Shown: positions 16,752 to 26,180, numbered from the stretch's first letter. The stretch is DNA of 36,059 nt from Acidobacteriaceae bacterium (GCA_003152695.1 PMAT01000059.1:13216-49274); one strand, 5' to 3'. Made by a program: numbers and translations. The notes: generated by a model not told the origin, from the sequence alone.

Positions 16752-17693
16752 ATGCATGTGCTGGTGACCGGCGGTGCAGGTTTTCTCGGTTCGCATTTGT
16801 GCGATGCCCTGCTGGCGGAGGGCCACTCCGTGGTCTGCGCCGACAATTTATTGACCGGACGGATGGAGAACCTCGCGCATCTGCAGCACGAGCCCCGGTT
16901 CAAGTTTCTCGAGCAGGATGTCAGCCGGCCGTTCGATGCCGGCAAGGTTGACTATATTTTCCACTTCGCGTCGCCTGCCAGCCCGGTGGATTATCTCGAA
17001 CACGCCATCGAAACCTTGCAAGTCGGCTCCCTCGGTTCACTGAACTGCCTAGAGCTGGCGCAGAAATACGGCGCCAGGTTTCTATTGGCTTCCACCTCGG
17101 AGTGTTATGGCGATCCCTTGGAGCATCCGCAAAAAGAGACCTACTGGGGGCACGTGAATCCCGTCGGCCCGCGATCGGTGTATGACGAATCCAAGCGCTT
17201 TGCCGAAGCCGCCACCATGGCCTACTATCGCCACCGCCGGGTTGACACTCGCATTGTTCGCATCTTCAATACCTATGGTCCGCGGCTGCAGATCAGCGAT
17301 GGGCGGGTGATTTCGAACTTCATGAAACAGGCGTTGCGCGGCGAAGCTCTCACGGTGTACGGCGATGGTTCCCAGACGCGCAGCTTTTGTTATGTGAGCG
17401 ACGAAGTGGCGGGAATTCTGGCGCTGTCGAAGTCGGACGAACATGAGCCGACCAACATCGGCAATCCCGTCGAGTTCACAATCCTGGAGTGCGCGGAGGC
17501 GGTGCTGGAAGTGACGGGGTCGAGCAGCAAGCTGCGATTTGAGCCGCTCCCGCAGGATGATCCTCGGCAGCGCCGGCCCGATATCAGCAAAGCCAAGCAC
17601 CTGCTGGGATGGGAGCCAACCATCGATCTGCGAAGCGGCCTACGCCTGTCTCTGGATTACTTCAAGTCGGCGGTGCAGGCGCGCCTTAGCTGA
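16752..17693 (+). CDS. UDP-glucuronic acid decarboxylase-like SDR (UDP-xylose synthase family)
   Basis: Converts UDP-glucuronate to UDP-xylose, a donor for surface glycans. It is 313 residues. Motifs are GGAGFLG (7-13), [29 protein letters not shown] with the catalytic-region E117, and Y144/K148 in [15 protein letters not shown] and [16 protein letters not shown] complete the UXS signature, which is close to full. A GAGGAA ribosome site precedes the ATG. Its last 8 bases overlap the 3' end of the convergent MFS gene. It probably works with the upstream SDR in one pathway. Confidence 0.9.
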   Translation: MHVLVTGGAGFLGSHLCDALLAEGHSVVCADNLLTGRMENLAHLQHEPRFKFLEQDVSRPFDAGKVDYIFHFASPASPVDYLEHAIETLQVGSLGSLNCLELAQKYGARFLLASTSECYGDPLEHPQKETYWGHVNPVGPRSVYDESKRFAEAATMAYYRHRRVDTRIVRIFNTYGPRLQISDGRVISNFMKQALRGEALTVYGDGSQTRSFCYVSDEVAGILALSKSDEHEPTNIGNPVEFTILECAEAVLEVTGSSSKLRFEPLPQDDPRQRRPDISKAKHLLGWEPTIDLRSGLRLSLDYFKSAVQARLS

Positions 17694-18939
17694 TAGCCGA
17701 CGGCTGAAGGCTCACGGCTCCCTTGCCGCTGCTGACAAGCGCCAAAACCATAGCCAACCCAGCAACCGCCATCAGCAGGAATACGCAGGCAGGCCAGCCG
17801 CCGGCGACCCACGCCCAGCCTGTGACAGTCGCTCCCAAACCGCCGCCAATGTAATAAAACGTCACATACAATCCCGCGGCTGAAGACCGCGCTCGGTCGG
17901 CGACGATCCCGGTTTGCACCGTGCCCACAGCCTGATAGATGAAGACGCCGGACGACGCCAGCGCCAGTCCCGCAACAATGACGGGCAGTGACTGCAACAG
18001 GGTCAGCAGCAATCCCGCTATCGTCAAGCAAACAGCAACCACCGAGGTCAGCCGGAGCCCGTAGCGGTCAAGGCAACGGCCCGACAGTGGTGTCACAATG
18101 AACCCCAGCAGGTACACGAAGAAAATGCTGCCCAGTTGTTCCGAGTTCAGACGATACGGCGGAGCGGCAAGATAGAAGTTGGCGTACGTGAATGCGCCGA
18201 CCAGGCAGAACAGCGCCGAAGATCCCATTCCGAAGACCACGAGTAGCCGTGGATTCCGCAGGTGCTGCCAGCCCTCAGAGATGGAATGCGCAATACTGGG
18301 GGCGCGGGCAAAGTTCTTCGCCAGCGGCAGAGAACGCTGGACCAGGATCGCCCCCGCCAAATTCACCAGCCCGATCGCAACGAAGGCCTCGCGCCACGCA
18401 AAATTGTGGGCGACCACACCGGAGATGTACCGCCCCAGAAATCCGCCCAGCACCGTCCCCGAAACGTACGCCGACATGGCCTTGCCCACGTGCCGTCGCG
18501 GGAATTCCTCATTGATGTACGCCATGATGACGACAATCACGCCGGGCGCGAACACTCCTTGCATGAATCGCCAAAAGACAAGTTGATGCAGGGTGTGCGA
18601 GGTGGCCGCCAGCAGCGTAGGAACGGTGAGCGCATAGAGCGAAGGCACGATCACCTTCTTGCGGCCGATGGATTCGGCCAGCAGGCCGATGAAGGGCGCG
18701 GTCAGCGCCATCGCCAGGATGGTGGCGCTCACCGTCAGCGACACCGCAATTTCCGAGGCGTGGAAGATCTGCTGGAGGTACGGAAGCAGCGGCTGCGTAT
18801 CATACACGTTTAAGAACGTGCACATCCCCGCCAGCATGCAGGCGACGATGACCACCCGCGGCGGCGAGCCACTTGTTTCGACACTGGAACCTGGATTGGG
18901 TGAGGTGACATCCATCGTAAAAGAGCGCGAGAGGCGCAT
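17686..18939 (-). CDS. MFS transporter, YnfM/AraJ-like
   Basis: A 417-residue membrane transporter with about 12 hydrophobic helices, the length of E. coli YnfM. The loop between helices 2 and 3 carries the MFS signature [11 protein letters not shown], and [12 protein letters not shown] follows in helix 4. The set recalls the YnfM/sugar-efflux branch (DHA1); the substrate is unknown. The N-terminus before the first helix is about 28 residues; a start at codon 9 (18915) is also possible, since neither ATG has a clear ribosome site. Overlaps the UXS gene tail to tail by 8 bp, so transcription of the two may interfere. Confidence 0.88.
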   Translation of the reverse strand: MRLSRSFTMDVTSPNPGSSVETSGSPPRVVIVACMLAGMCTFLNVYDTQPLLPYLQQIFHASEIAVSLTVSATILAMALTAPFIGLLAESIGRKKVIVPSLYALTVPTLLAATSHTLHQLVFWRFMQGVFAPGVIVVIMAYINEEFPRRHVGKAMSAYVSGTVLGGFLGRYISGVVAHNFAWREAFVAIGLVNLAGAILVQRSLPLAKNFARAPSIAHSISEGWQHLRNPRLLVVFGMGSSALFCLVGAFTYANFYLAAPPYRLNSEQLGSIFFVYLLGFIVTPLSGRCLDRYGLRLTSVVAVCLTIAGLLLTLLQSLPVIVAGLALASSGVFIYQAVGTVQTGIVADRARSSAAGLYVTFYYIGGGLGATVTGWAWVAGGWPACVFLLMAVAGLAMVLALVSSGKGAVSLQPSAIS

Positions 18940-19020
18940 GGCTGATGGACGTCATCGCATTAGGAAGCGGATAGTCCAACTCAGGATTATAGGGGAAACA
19001 GCCACTGCCGATGGTGACGC

Positions 19021-19374
19021 TTACAACACCACGAGCGTGATGCCGCGATTGCCCCTGCCCAGGTCGGGGTCGCTCTTCAGTTCGGGCATGCGCTTGAGCA
19101 GCTCCCAACTGCGTTCATCGCTGGTGCGCCAGTTCTCGCCGTAGATGCAATCGCGGATTTCTTTCGCCTGCGCCATTTGCCGCAAGGTCGATTGCAACGC
19201 GATGCGCAAGTCTCCGCCGACGCCGCTGGAGCCGTAGCCATGCACCAGCTTCAGCACCCGCACGCCACTCTGCTGCGCGACGCGAAGTTCGGAACTGAGC
19301 CGTGAGCGCGCCTGCGGCACACTCGGCATTCCGGCTTCGAGGTTCACGGTCTTGATGCCAGCCGCCATTGCCAA
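19021..19374 (-). CDS. Small Smr-domain-like protein
   Basis: A 117-residue protein carrying the central element of the Smr (small MutS-related) domain, LVHGYGSSGVGG at 43-54. In MutS2 and other Smr proteins this HGxG loop supports endonuclease or RNA-binding activity. The preceding helix (ARSRLSSELRVAQQSGVRVLK) fits the domain's first helix. It lacks the rest of MutS2, so it is a stand-alone Smr-like protein. A start at codon 3 is possible. It is divergent from tldD, 57 bp away. The fold call is fairly good; the function is not known. Confidence 0.75.
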   Translation of the reverse strand: MAMAAGIKTVNLEAGMPSVPQARSRLSSELRVAQQSGVRVLKLVHGYGSSGVGGDLRIALQSTLRQMAQAKEIRDCIYGENWRTSDERSWELLKRMPELKSDPDLGRGNRGITLVVL

Positions 19375-19431
19375 ACTCTCCTCGGCAGCTTAATCAGGAA
19401 CACGATATCATCTCTAGCTCGGTGATCGTAG

Positions 19432-20901
19432 ATGAAAGATATCGCTTCATGGGTGCTGGAAACAGCTAAGCTGCGCGGCGCTTCGCACGCCGAGGCTCGC
19501 ATCGTAGACGAACGCAGCCGTTCGCTGGCCACCAAGAACGGCAGGATCGCCAGCGCCTCCGACTCCGAATCGCTGGGCATCGGCATTCGCGTCATCGCCA
19601 ATGGAGGATTTGGCTTTGCCGCCACCGATGATCTCTCACGCGAAGGGGTTGAAAGTTGCGCCGCCAGAGCGGTTGAGATTGCGCGGGCGTCGTCAAGCGT
19701 CAAGTCGCAAGAGCTGTCTCTCGTGCCCGAGCCGCCCGCCCAAGCTGACTGGGCTTCGCCCTGCAAAATTGACCCGTTCAGCATCGCCATCGAAAGAAAT
19801 CTGGATCTGTTGTTCGCCATTGACGCTGCCCTGCTGGCAGTGAAGGGCGTAACTCTCGCCGAGACCAGCATGAACTTCCGCCGCTATGAGCAGTGGTTCT
19901 ACTCGTCGGAGGGTTCCGAGATACACCAGACGATCGTCACTTCCGGGGCAGGCTACGCAGCGTATTCGTTTCAGGGGACGGAGATCCAGAAGCGCTCGTA
20001 TCCCAATTCGTACGGCGGGCAGTTTCAGGGCAGAGGGTATGAACTGATCGAGGAGTTGAAGCTGCTGGAACATGCCGGCGAAACTGCCGAGCAGGCGGTC
20101 GCGTTGCACGCGGCTGCGCAATGTCCCGAAGGCAAGTTCAATGTCATTCTCGACTCGTCGCAACTCGCGCTGCAAATCCACGAGTCCATCGGGCATCCCA
20201 TTGAACTCGACCGCGTGCTTGGCATGGAGGCCAATTTTGCGGGCACGTCGTTTCTCACACTCGAAAAACTACGCACCTTGCAATATGGCAGCGAGATCGT
20301 GAACGTCGTGGCCGATGCCACCCCAGCGCACGGGCCGGGGCTGGGCACATTTGCTTACGACGACGAAGGCGTGGCCGCGCAGTGCACTCCGATCATCACC
20401 AACGGCCTGTTCACCGGATATCTCACCTCTCGCGATACCGCAGCCGCGATAGGGGCTACCCGCAGCGGCGGTTGCTTGCGCGCTGAAGGCTGGAACCGGC
20501 TTCCTATCGTGCGCATGACCAATGTGAGCATCCTTCCCGGCCAGTCGCCGCTGACGCTGGAGCAACTCATCGCATCCACCGAGCGCGGCATTCTGATGGA
20601 GACCAATCGCTCCTGGTCCATCGACGACAAGCGGTACAACTTCCAGTTCGGTTGCGAGATCGGCTGGGAAATTAAGGGCGGCAAGCGCGGACGGATGCTG
20701 AGGAACCCTTCCTACTCGGGCATTACGACTGAGTTCTGGAACTCGATGGACGCTATCTGCTCTCGTGATGAGTGGACGTTGTGGGGCACTCCGAACTGCG
20801 GCAAGGGACAGCCGCAACAGGTAATGGGAACCGGCCACGGCGCAGCGCCTGCACGCTTTCGCAATGTCAGGGTCGGCACTGCGTACAAGGGGAACGAATA
20901 G
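19432..20901 (+). CDS. tldD: TldD-family metalloprotease subunit
   Basis: The zinc-bearing half of the TldD/TldE protease, which in E. coli unfolds and cuts microcin B17 precursor and the antitoxin CcdA. It is 489 residues. The zinc motif is H250-E251-x3-H255 (HESIGHPIELD). C-terminal elements include IASTERGILMETNRSWSIDD and the NCGKGQPQQ-GTGHG cluster near the end. It is followed two bases later by the partner gene, so both are cotranslated. The gene is usually a housekeeping pair, but can process ribosomally made peptides; no precursor peptide was recognised nearby. Confidence 0.93.
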   Translation: MKDIASWVLETAKLRGASHAEARIVDERSRSLATKNGRIASASDSESLGIGIRVIANGGFGFAATDDLSREGVESCAARAVEIARASSSVKSQELSLVPEPPAQADWASPCKIDPFSIAIERNLDLLFAIDAALLAVKGVTLAETSMNFRRYEQWFYSSEGSEIHQTIVTSGAGYAAYSFQGTEIQKRSYPNSYGGQFQGRGYELIEELKLLEHAGETAEQAVALHAAAQCPEGKFNVILDSSQLALQIHESIGHPIELDRVLGMEANFAGTSFLTLEKLRTLQYGSEIVNVVADATPAHGPGLGTFAYDDEGVAAQCTPIITNGLFTGYLTSRDTAAAIGATRSGGCLRAEGWNRLPIVRMTNVSILPGQSPLTLEQLIASTERGILMETNRSWSIDDKRYNFQFGCEIGWEIKGGKRGRMLRNPSYSGITTEFWNSMDAICSRDEWTLWGTPNCGKGQPQQVMGTGHGAAPARFRNVRVGTAYKGNE

Positions 20902-20903
20902 CG

Positions 20904-22307
20904 ATGCTGGATCGCGATCAGGCTGGCGACATCTTCGGCAAACTGCGGCGTCTATCGCAGGCTGACGAGATTGAGTTGCTTATCTCTGGCGGCCGTAGCG
21001 CGCTTACGCGCTTTGCCAACAACACCATTCATCAGAACGTCGCGGAAGAGGAGTACCACATCTCGGTGCGCTCTGCCTTCGGGAACCGCACCGCCCGAGC
21101 CAGCACCAACAAGCACGACGATGACAGCCTGCGTCGCGTGGTGCAGTCATCTGAAGCGCTGGCCAAGGTGCAGCATCCTGATCCCGACTTGTTGCCGATG
21201 CCAACGAAGGAAGAAACGGCCGCTGCGAATGTGGATGGCGGTGATGGGATGGTCAACCGCTACTTCGAAGCCACGGCCCGGCTCACTCCGCAAGACCGTG
21301 CCCAGGGCGTCGCCGCCATGGTCGATGTCGCCAATAAGCACGATCTAGCCGCTGCCGGCATCTTCTCCTCTGCGGAGATTGTCGAAGGCATCTTCAACTC
21401 GAAAGGCGTGAACGCCTGGCACGAGCAGACTCTAGCCGAAGTTTCGGTGAGCATGATCGGCAGCTCCTCGTCAGGATGGCAGAAGGCGAACGCACCCGAC
21501 ATGGCGCGACTCGATCCCGTACGCCTGGCGGAGGTCGCTGCCGTAAAAGCAATCGAGTCGAAGAATCCTCGCGATTTGCCTCCGGGGAAATACACCGTCA
21601 TTCTTGAACCGGCCGCGGTGCTCGACATTGTGGGCTTCATGTTCTGGGATTTTGGCGGCTCGGCGCTGCTCGAACAGAGATCATTCTTGAACGATCGCAT
21701 CGGGATGCGGCTGTTCGGCGAGAACATCACGGTCTGGGACGACGTGTACCATCCGTTGCAGGCAGGAGTCGCTTTCGACGGCGAAGGGATGAGGCGACAA
21801 CGGTTGAAGCTGATCGAGAATGGCGTCGTCCGTGCCGTAACTTACTCGCGCTCCAGCGCAAAGCGCATGCAAGCGTCGGAGATGGCCGGCAAGGTTGGTC
21901 CGGTGCGACCCACCGGCCATGGCTTTGCGCTGCCCAGCGAGATCGGCGAAGCCCCGCTCAATATCGTGTTTGCTGGTCCGCTGGAGGGCGAGTCGCGAAC
22001 CGTGGAGCAGATGCTCGCCTCCACCGAGCGCGGCATACTGGTCACCCGGTTGTGGTACATCCGCGAAGTTGATCCCTACGAGAAAATCCTCACTGGCATG
22101 ACCCGCGACGGCACATTCCTGGTCGAAAATGGCAAGGTGGTCTGCGGCGTCCGAAACTTTCGATTTAATGAGAGTCTCTTGCACATGTTGCAAAACGTTG
22201 AGGTAATGGGGATCCCAACCCGCTCCTGTGGGGAAGAGTCATTCGACATGGTGGTCCCTCCCATGAAAGTGCGCGAGTTCAATTTCACCGAGACCACAAA
22301 GTTCTAA
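20904..22307 (+). CDS. pmbA: TldE/PmbA-family protease subunit
   Basis: The non-metal partner of TldD, forming a heterodimer with a central peptide chamber. It is 467 residues. It lacks HExxxH, as expected of TldE: the matching region reads LEPAAVLDIVGFMFWDF. The shared C-terminal segments are ASTERGILVTRLWYIREVDP and FLVENGKVVCGVRNFRFNE. The start is the ATG at 20904, two bases after the tldD stop, with GGGGAA about 9 nt upstream inside tldD; a longer frame from 20772 reads through tldD and is rejected. Confidence 0.92.
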   Translation: MLDRDQAGDIFGKLRRLSQADEIELLISGGRSALTRFANNTIHQNVAEEEYHISVRSAFGNRTARASTNKHDDDSLRRVVQSSEALAKVQHPDPDLLPMPTKEETAAANVDGGDGMVNRYFEATARLTPQDRAQGVAAMVDVANKHDLAAAGIFSSAEIVEGIFNSKGVNAWHEQTLAEVSVSMIGSSSSGWQKANAPDMARLDPVRLAEVAAVKAIESKNPRDLPPGKYTVILEPAAVLDIVGFMFWDFGGSALLEQRSFLNDRIGMRLFGENITVWDDVYHPLQAGVAFDGEGMRRQRLKLIENGVVRAVTYSRSSAKRMQASEMAGKVGPVRPTGHGFALPSEIGEAPLNIVFAGPLEGESRTVEQMLASTERGILVTRLWYIREVDPYEKILTGMTRDGTFLVENGKVVCGVRNFRFNESLLHMLQNVEVMGIPTRSCGEESFDMVVPPMKVREFNFTETTKF

Positions 22308-22560
22308 GGTGAGAGTGGCACCGAATTCGGCGGGATCGCTCCAGCAATCCTATAAGTAACTTAAATACATTAACTTAGAAGAAAATCATCTTGCCGCAGG
22401 CGCAATCTGGCTGCAGTTGTCGCCTCATCCAGTCTAGCTTATGTTCCGAAACCGCGACTTCCAGCGGATTCCCATGATTTTCCAGGTTAGTTACCTGCAA
22501 TGGTACTTTAGTAACAAGCACCTCGCCGTTACTCGATGTATTCTTATCGGTAATCCAGTT

Positions 22561-22878
22561 ATGAGTATGCGCCACGAGTCTGAGCTTCGTAATTCGATAC
22601 GGTTTCCGCTTCACTTACAAGTAACCTTGAGGACCCCGACTGCGGAATACCGCGCCAAGACGACCGATATTTCAGCCGGCGGGCTCTTGTTTCACACCGA
22701 ATCCGAGATCGCTGTGGGCTCGGAGGTCGAGTTCACCATTGAAATGCCGGGCGACGTCCTGGGAACGAAGCATCCGGTGTTAGTGAAATGCCAGGGCCGC
22801 GTGGTGCGATTCGCAGAAGAAACCTCAGGACGGAGCGTAGCAGTAGTCATCGATGAATACCACCTCCAGCGTCTCTAA
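22561..22878 (+). CDS. Small PilZ-domain protein (probable c-di-GMP receptor)
   Basis: A 105-residue single-domain PilZ protein. It has the RxxxR element (RNSIR) near residues 10-14 and the DxSxxG element (DISAGG) followed by LLF. Both are needed for c-di-GMP binding in the family and both are intact, so binding is likely. No other domain is present. Start at ATG 22561; 22567 is also possible, and a longer frame from 22441 reads through low-GC leader. Its last 26 bases overlap the start of the LuxR-type regulator, which suggests translational coupling of a c-di-GMP sensor to a transcription factor. Confidence 0.82.
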   Translation: MSMRHESELRNSIRFPLHLQVTLRTPTAEYRAKTTDISAGGLLFHTESEIAVGSEVEFTIEMPGDVLGTKHPVLVKCQGRVVRFAEETSGRSVAVVIDEYHLQRL

Positions 22879-23794
22879 ACCGGCAACCCATGGCGGCAGC
22901 ACGGCCCCTCGCGCCCGCAACGGCGCGGGGGATGCTTCCCCTCCCTCTTCATCTGCGGAATATTCCCTGGCACCGGAAACAACTCGGATCCGAATTATCC
23001 TCGCCGACTCGGAAGCGATCTTCCGGATGGGGATGGCCAGAATTTTCTCGGGGGAGAGCGATTTGGAAGTGGTGGCGCAGACGGATAGCCTGCCGCAAAC
23101 CCTTAGCGTAGTGGCTGAAACGCCGGCTGACGTGATTCTGTTCGAGGCGGGGTTGTCTCCCACGCCGGCGGAAGCGGTCAGCGAGGTGGCCCGGCGGTCC
23201 GCCCTTCCCGCGGCGAAATTGATTCTGGTGACGCAGCCGGCTGGCGAGCAGGAAACGGTGGACTACCTGCGTCGCGGAGTTCGCGGCATTCTCACTCGCA
23301 CCGTCTCGCCCGAATTGCTGGTGCGCTGTGTGCGCAAGGTCGCGGCCGGCGAGACCTGGCTCGACAAGCAGGGCGTAAACTGGGTAATCCAAGCCTATCG
23401 TTCGCAAGCTCTCCAAGGCAACGCCCCCAAACAGCAGTTGCGCCTCAGCGAGAAAGAAATGCTGATCATCAGCGGGGTCACGCAAGGGCTGAAGAACAAA
23501 GACATCGCGCGCGAAGTTGGCACCACGGAGCAGGTAGTGAAGAACTACTTGCGCAAAATTTACGACAAGCTCCAGGTTACCGACCGCCTGGAATTGGCCC
23601 TCTACAGCATGCATCATCGTTTGTTGGATGGCTACGTCCCGCGTCCGGCGCGGGAGCCGCGGCAGGCAGCTGCGGGCCCGGGGGAAGAGGCAGAGCTAGC
23701 TCAGGCGGCAATGGTGGCAGCTTCCCCAGGCAGTCGGGTACGGCCTTCTCTACCGAAACCGCAAAGACCTGAATCCAATGCGAACGATGACTAG
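22853..23794 (+). CDS. LuxR/NarL-type regulator with degenerate receiver domain
   Basis: A 313-residue transcription factor. After a low-complexity N-terminal stretch (1-44) comes a receiver-like domain (about 45-160). The expected phospho-Asp is E98 (VILFEAG), the acidic pair is D52-S53 and the conserved Lys is R149; T127 remains. Phosphorylation by a kinase is therefore unlikely, and Glu may mimic the phosphorylated state. A LuxR HTH lies at about 196-250 (LSEKEMLIISGVTQGLKNKDIA, TTEQVVKNYLRKIYDKL). A Pro/Ala-rich tail follows. The start overlaps the PilZ gene and has a weak ribosome site; coupling is inferred. Confidence 0.85.
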   Translation: MNTTSSVSKPATHGGSTAPRARNGAGDASPPSSSAEYSLAPETTRIRIILADSEAIFRMGMARIFSGESDLEVVAQTDSLPQTLSVVAETPADVILFEAGLSPTPAEAVSEVARRSALPAAKLILVTQPAGEQETVDYLRRGVRGILTRTVSPELLVRCVRKVAAGETWLDKQGVNWVIQAYRSQALQGNAPKQQLRLSEKEMLIISGVTQGLKNKDIAREVGTTEQVVKNYLRKIYDKLQVTDRLELALYSMHHRLLDGYVPRPAREPRQAAAGPGEEAELAQAAMVAASPGSRVRPSLPKPQRPESNANDD

Positions 23795-23914
23795 AACAGG
23801 AACAGGCAACGCCAATCCTGGTTCGTGCGAGCGGGAGTCAACGCGCCCGAGTTGTGGCCATGAGGGCATTGCGGTAGCTTATCTTTAGTTCCAGACTTTC
23901 ATTCCGAGGCAACC

Positions 23915-25336
23915 ATGGGCCGTTGCAATTCCAGCTGGCGAAAATATTCGATAGCGTGTGTCTTTCTTCTTGTGCTTGCGAGGGTCCCGTTGTTTGCCCA
24001 AACGGCGCCGCTGCTTGCTCCGGATTTGCGCAACCAAATCGACGGCATCGCGCACCATGTGCTGCAGACGACCGGTGTTCCCAGCGCTTCGCTGGCGGTG
24101 GTGAAGGATGGCAGGATTGCCTACCTACAAGCCTACGGAGACGCGCGTCTCGATCCGAACACTCTGTCGCAGCCGCAAATGCGGTACAGCATTGGCTCGA
24201 TCAGTAAGCAGTTCACGGCTGCGGCAGTCCTCCTGCTGGCCGAGGACGGCAAGTTGTCGCTCGACGATCCCGTCGCCAACTACGTTCCGGGCTTGACGCG
24301 GGGAAAGGAAGTCACGATTCGTGAACTGCTGTCGCACACCTCCGGTTATCAGGATTTTTGGCCGCAAGATTACGTTCCGCCGCTGATGCTGCGACCCGTC
24401 ACGGCGGACGCGATCATGGACCGCTGGGCGCGCAAGCCGCTGGATTTTGATCCCGGCACCAAGTGGCAGTACAGCAATACGAACTATGTGATCGCCGGCG
24501 TAATTGTAGAGAAGGTTTCCGGGGCGCCGCTGCTGCAACTTCTCAGCCAGCGCATCTTTTCTCCGCTGGGAATCAGGAGCGTGGCCGATACCAACGAGAG
24601 CAAGCTCCCGGCCAGCGATCCGAGCGGCTACTTTCGTTATGCGATCGGGCCGCTGCATCCCGCGCCCAAGGAAGCCAAAGGTTGGATGTTCGCCGCCGGC
24701 GAACTGGCGATGACTGCCGAGGACCTGGCGAAGTGGGACATCTCGATGATCCACCAGACGGTGCTCAAACCGGCTTCTTATCGGGAAATGGAAACCGAGG
24801 CGTTGCTGAAGAACGGAGTCGGCACGCGCTACGGCCTGGGCGTTCAAGTCATGAGCCTAGGCGGCCATCGCGTGCTGGAGCATGGCGGGGAAGTATCGGG
24901 ATTCACCGCCGAGAACATCGTTATGCCGGAGGATGGGATTGCGGTGGTGGTGCTGACCAATCAGGACGCCTCCGAAGCCGCTTCCGAGATCGGAAGCCAT
25001 GTGAGGACGGCGATACTCCAGGCTGAGCACCCGCAAGACCCCAAGCAGGATGCGCTCATCCGCAAGGTGTATGACGGATTGCAGCAGGGCAAGATCGACC
25101 GTTCGCTGTTTACCGACAATGCCAATGCATATTTCACCGGCCAGGCATTAAAAGACTATGCCGGCAGCCTTGGTCCCTTGGGCGTCCCCCAAAGCTTCGC
25201 ACAGGACCACGTTTCCGCGCGTGGCGGGATGACGGAACGGATCTACAACGTGAACTATTCCAACAAGAATTTGGTCATCATCATCTACGAAATGCCCGAC
25301 GGTAAATTCGAGCAGTACATGATTGCCGAAAAATAA
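23915..25336 (+). CDS. Exported class C beta-lactamase-like serine hydrolase
   Basis: A 473-residue periplasmic protein of the beta-lactamase/DD-peptidase superfamily. A signal peptide covers residues 1-29 (ending in FAQT). The nucleophile is S95 with K98 (SISK), the second motif is Y186-S-N188, and the third is H323-G-G325. All are typical of class C beta-lactamase-like esterases and peptidases such as EstB and D-aminopeptidases; such genes often do not confer resistance. The C-terminal 110 residues form an extra domain (FTDNANAYFTGQALKDYAG) common in these hydrolases. The gene stands alone. Confidence 0.9.
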   Translation: MGRCNSSWRKYSIACVFLLVLARVPLFAQTAPLLAPDLRNQIDGIAHHVLQTTGVPSASLAVVKDGRIAYLQAYGDARLDPNTLSQPQMRYSIGSISKQFTAAAVLLLAEDGKLSLDDPVANYVPGLTRGKEVTIRELLSHTSGYQDFWPQDYVPPLMLRPVTADAIMDRWARKPLDFDPGTKWQYSNTNYVIAGVIVEKVSGAPLLQLLSQRIFSPLGIRSVADTNESKLPASDPSGYFRYAIGPLHPAPKEAKGWMFAAGELAMTAEDLAKWDISMIHQTVLKPASYREMETEALLKNGVGTRYGLGVQVMSLGGHRVLEHGGEVSGFTAENIVMPEDGIAVVVLTNQDASEAASEIGSHVRTAILQAEHPQDPKQDALIRKVYDGLQQGKIDRSLFTDNANAYFTGQALKDYAGSLGPLGVPQSFAQDHVSARGGMTERIYNVNYSNKNLVIIIYEMPDGKFEQYMIAEK

Positions 25337-25337
25337 G

Positions 25338-25415
25338 TTTCGGCGAGGCGGTCCGTGAAGTTGCTTATAGCGATATCGTTGTTGGCGGACTACAATGAAG
25401 CTTTTCGGCGAGGCG
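25338..25415 (+). repeat. 13-bp direct repeat
   Basis: TTTCGGCGAGGCG occurs at 25338-25350 and again at 25403-25415 in the leader of the bacterioferritin gene. The two copies are 65 bp apart. Function is unknown; they could be short duplicated sequence or a regulator site. A third partial GCGAGGCGAA lies at the bacterioferritin ribosome site. Confidence 0.4.
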
Positions 25416-25475
25416 CTTTTTTGTCCAGAGTGACTGCGCCGAATGGTGTCCACTTACGCAGTTCAGCGAGGCGAA

Positions 25476-25952
25476 ATGAAGGGTGATCCCAAAGTTATTG
25501 CTTTCTTAAACCAGGTATTAAAGGCGGAGTTGACGGCCATCAATCAGTACTTCCTGCACGCCGAAATGTGCGAGAACTGGGGCTACAAACGGCTGGCCAA
25601 GCTGGCGAAAAAGGAATCCATCGAAGAGATGGTGCATGCCGAAAAGTGCATGGAGCGAATTCTGTACCTCGACGGCACGCCCAACATGTCCGACTACTTC
25701 AAAATCAACATTGGAGCTACGGTCGAGGTCCAGCTCAAGAACGATCTGCAACTCGAATACGACGCGGTCAAGCGCCTGAATGACGGCATCAAGCTCTGCA
25801 CCGCCGCTAACGACGCAGGCTCGCGCGAACTGGCAGAAAAGATCCTCAGCGACGAAGAACACCACATCGATTGGCTCAAAGGCCAATTGCACGCCATCAG
25901 CGAGATGGGGATCGCGAACTACCTGGCGCAGCAACTGAAGGAAGGCGAGTAA
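25476..25952 (+). CDS. bfr: Bacterioferritin
   Basis: An iron-storage protein forming a 24-subunit shell in the cytoplasm that oxidises Fe2+ and stores it as ferric mineral. It is 158 residues, the standard length. All ferroxidase ligands are present: E18, E51, H54, E94, E127 and H130, with Y25 nearby. The heme ligand M52 is also present, so it should bind heme between subunits. The start is the ATG at 25476 with GAGG about 5 nt upstream; a longer frame from 25443 is rejected. A Bfd ferredoxin was not found in the window. Confidence 0.95.
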   Translation: MKGDPKVIAFLNQVLKAELTAINQYFLHAEMCENWGYKRLAKLAKKESIEEMVHAEKCMERILYLDGTPNMSDYFKINIGATVEVQLKNDLQLEYDAVKRLNDGIKLCTAANDAGSRELAEKILSDEEHHIDWLKGQLHAISEMGIANYLAQQLKEGE

Positions 25953-25979
25953 GCAAAAAGCAGTTGTCAGTGTCCGGTT

Positions 25980-26004
25980 CTGACTACTGGCAACTGACTA
26001 CTGG
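25980..26004 (+). repeat. Short tandem repeat between bfr and tRNA-Ser
   Basis: CTGACTACTGG occurs at 25980-25990 and 25994-26004, separated by three bases. An inverted relative (CAGTTGTCAGT) lies just before, at 25961-25971. No function is apparent; it may be a dispersed noise repeat. Confidence 0.45.
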
Positions 26005-26090
26005 TAACGTCGGATTTCCTGTCCCTTGCAATACGTTACAATGAGACAACGCCGTGGTTCTGGCGTTACCGCGAGACGCTTTTTCCCAAC

Positions 26091-26180
26091 GGAGAGATGG
26101 CCGAGTGGCTGAAGGCGCACGCTTGGAAAGCGTGTATACTCGAAAGGGTATCCAGGGTTCGAATCCCTGTCTCTCCGCCA
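26091..26180 (+). tRNA. tRNA-Ser (anticodon GGA)
   Basis: A 90-nt tRNA with a 7-bp acceptor stem (GGAGAGA with TCTCTCC), discriminator G and encoded CCA (26178-26180). The anticodon loop is TTGGAAA, giving anticodon GGA, which reads UCC and UCU. A long variable arm, expected in tRNA-Ser, lies between the anticodon stem and the T-arm (GGTTCGAATCC). A TACAAT box at 26037-26042 could be its -10 element, but no good -35 was seen. Confidence 0.97.

Noticed and set aside
20772-20903. Extension of pmbA upstream of 20904
   Set aside because: It overlaps the end of tldD in another frame. The ATG two bases after the tldD stop has a ribosome site and gives the normal family length.
22316-22332. Sigma-54 promoter before the PilZ gene
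   Set aside because: TGGCAC is present, but the -12 GC element is missing at the required spacing (the GG at -24 is followed by GG, not GC).
23915-25336. Antibiotic-resistance beta-lactamase
   Set aside because: The motifs are those of the broad class C-like hydrolase family with an added C-terminal domain; most such proteins are peptidases or esterases, so no resistance call is made.
26048-26087. Terminator between bfr and tRNA-Ser
   Set aside because: AACGCC/GGCGTT can pair, but the T-run is separated from it by over 10 bases; the shorter stem next to the T-run is only 4 bp.
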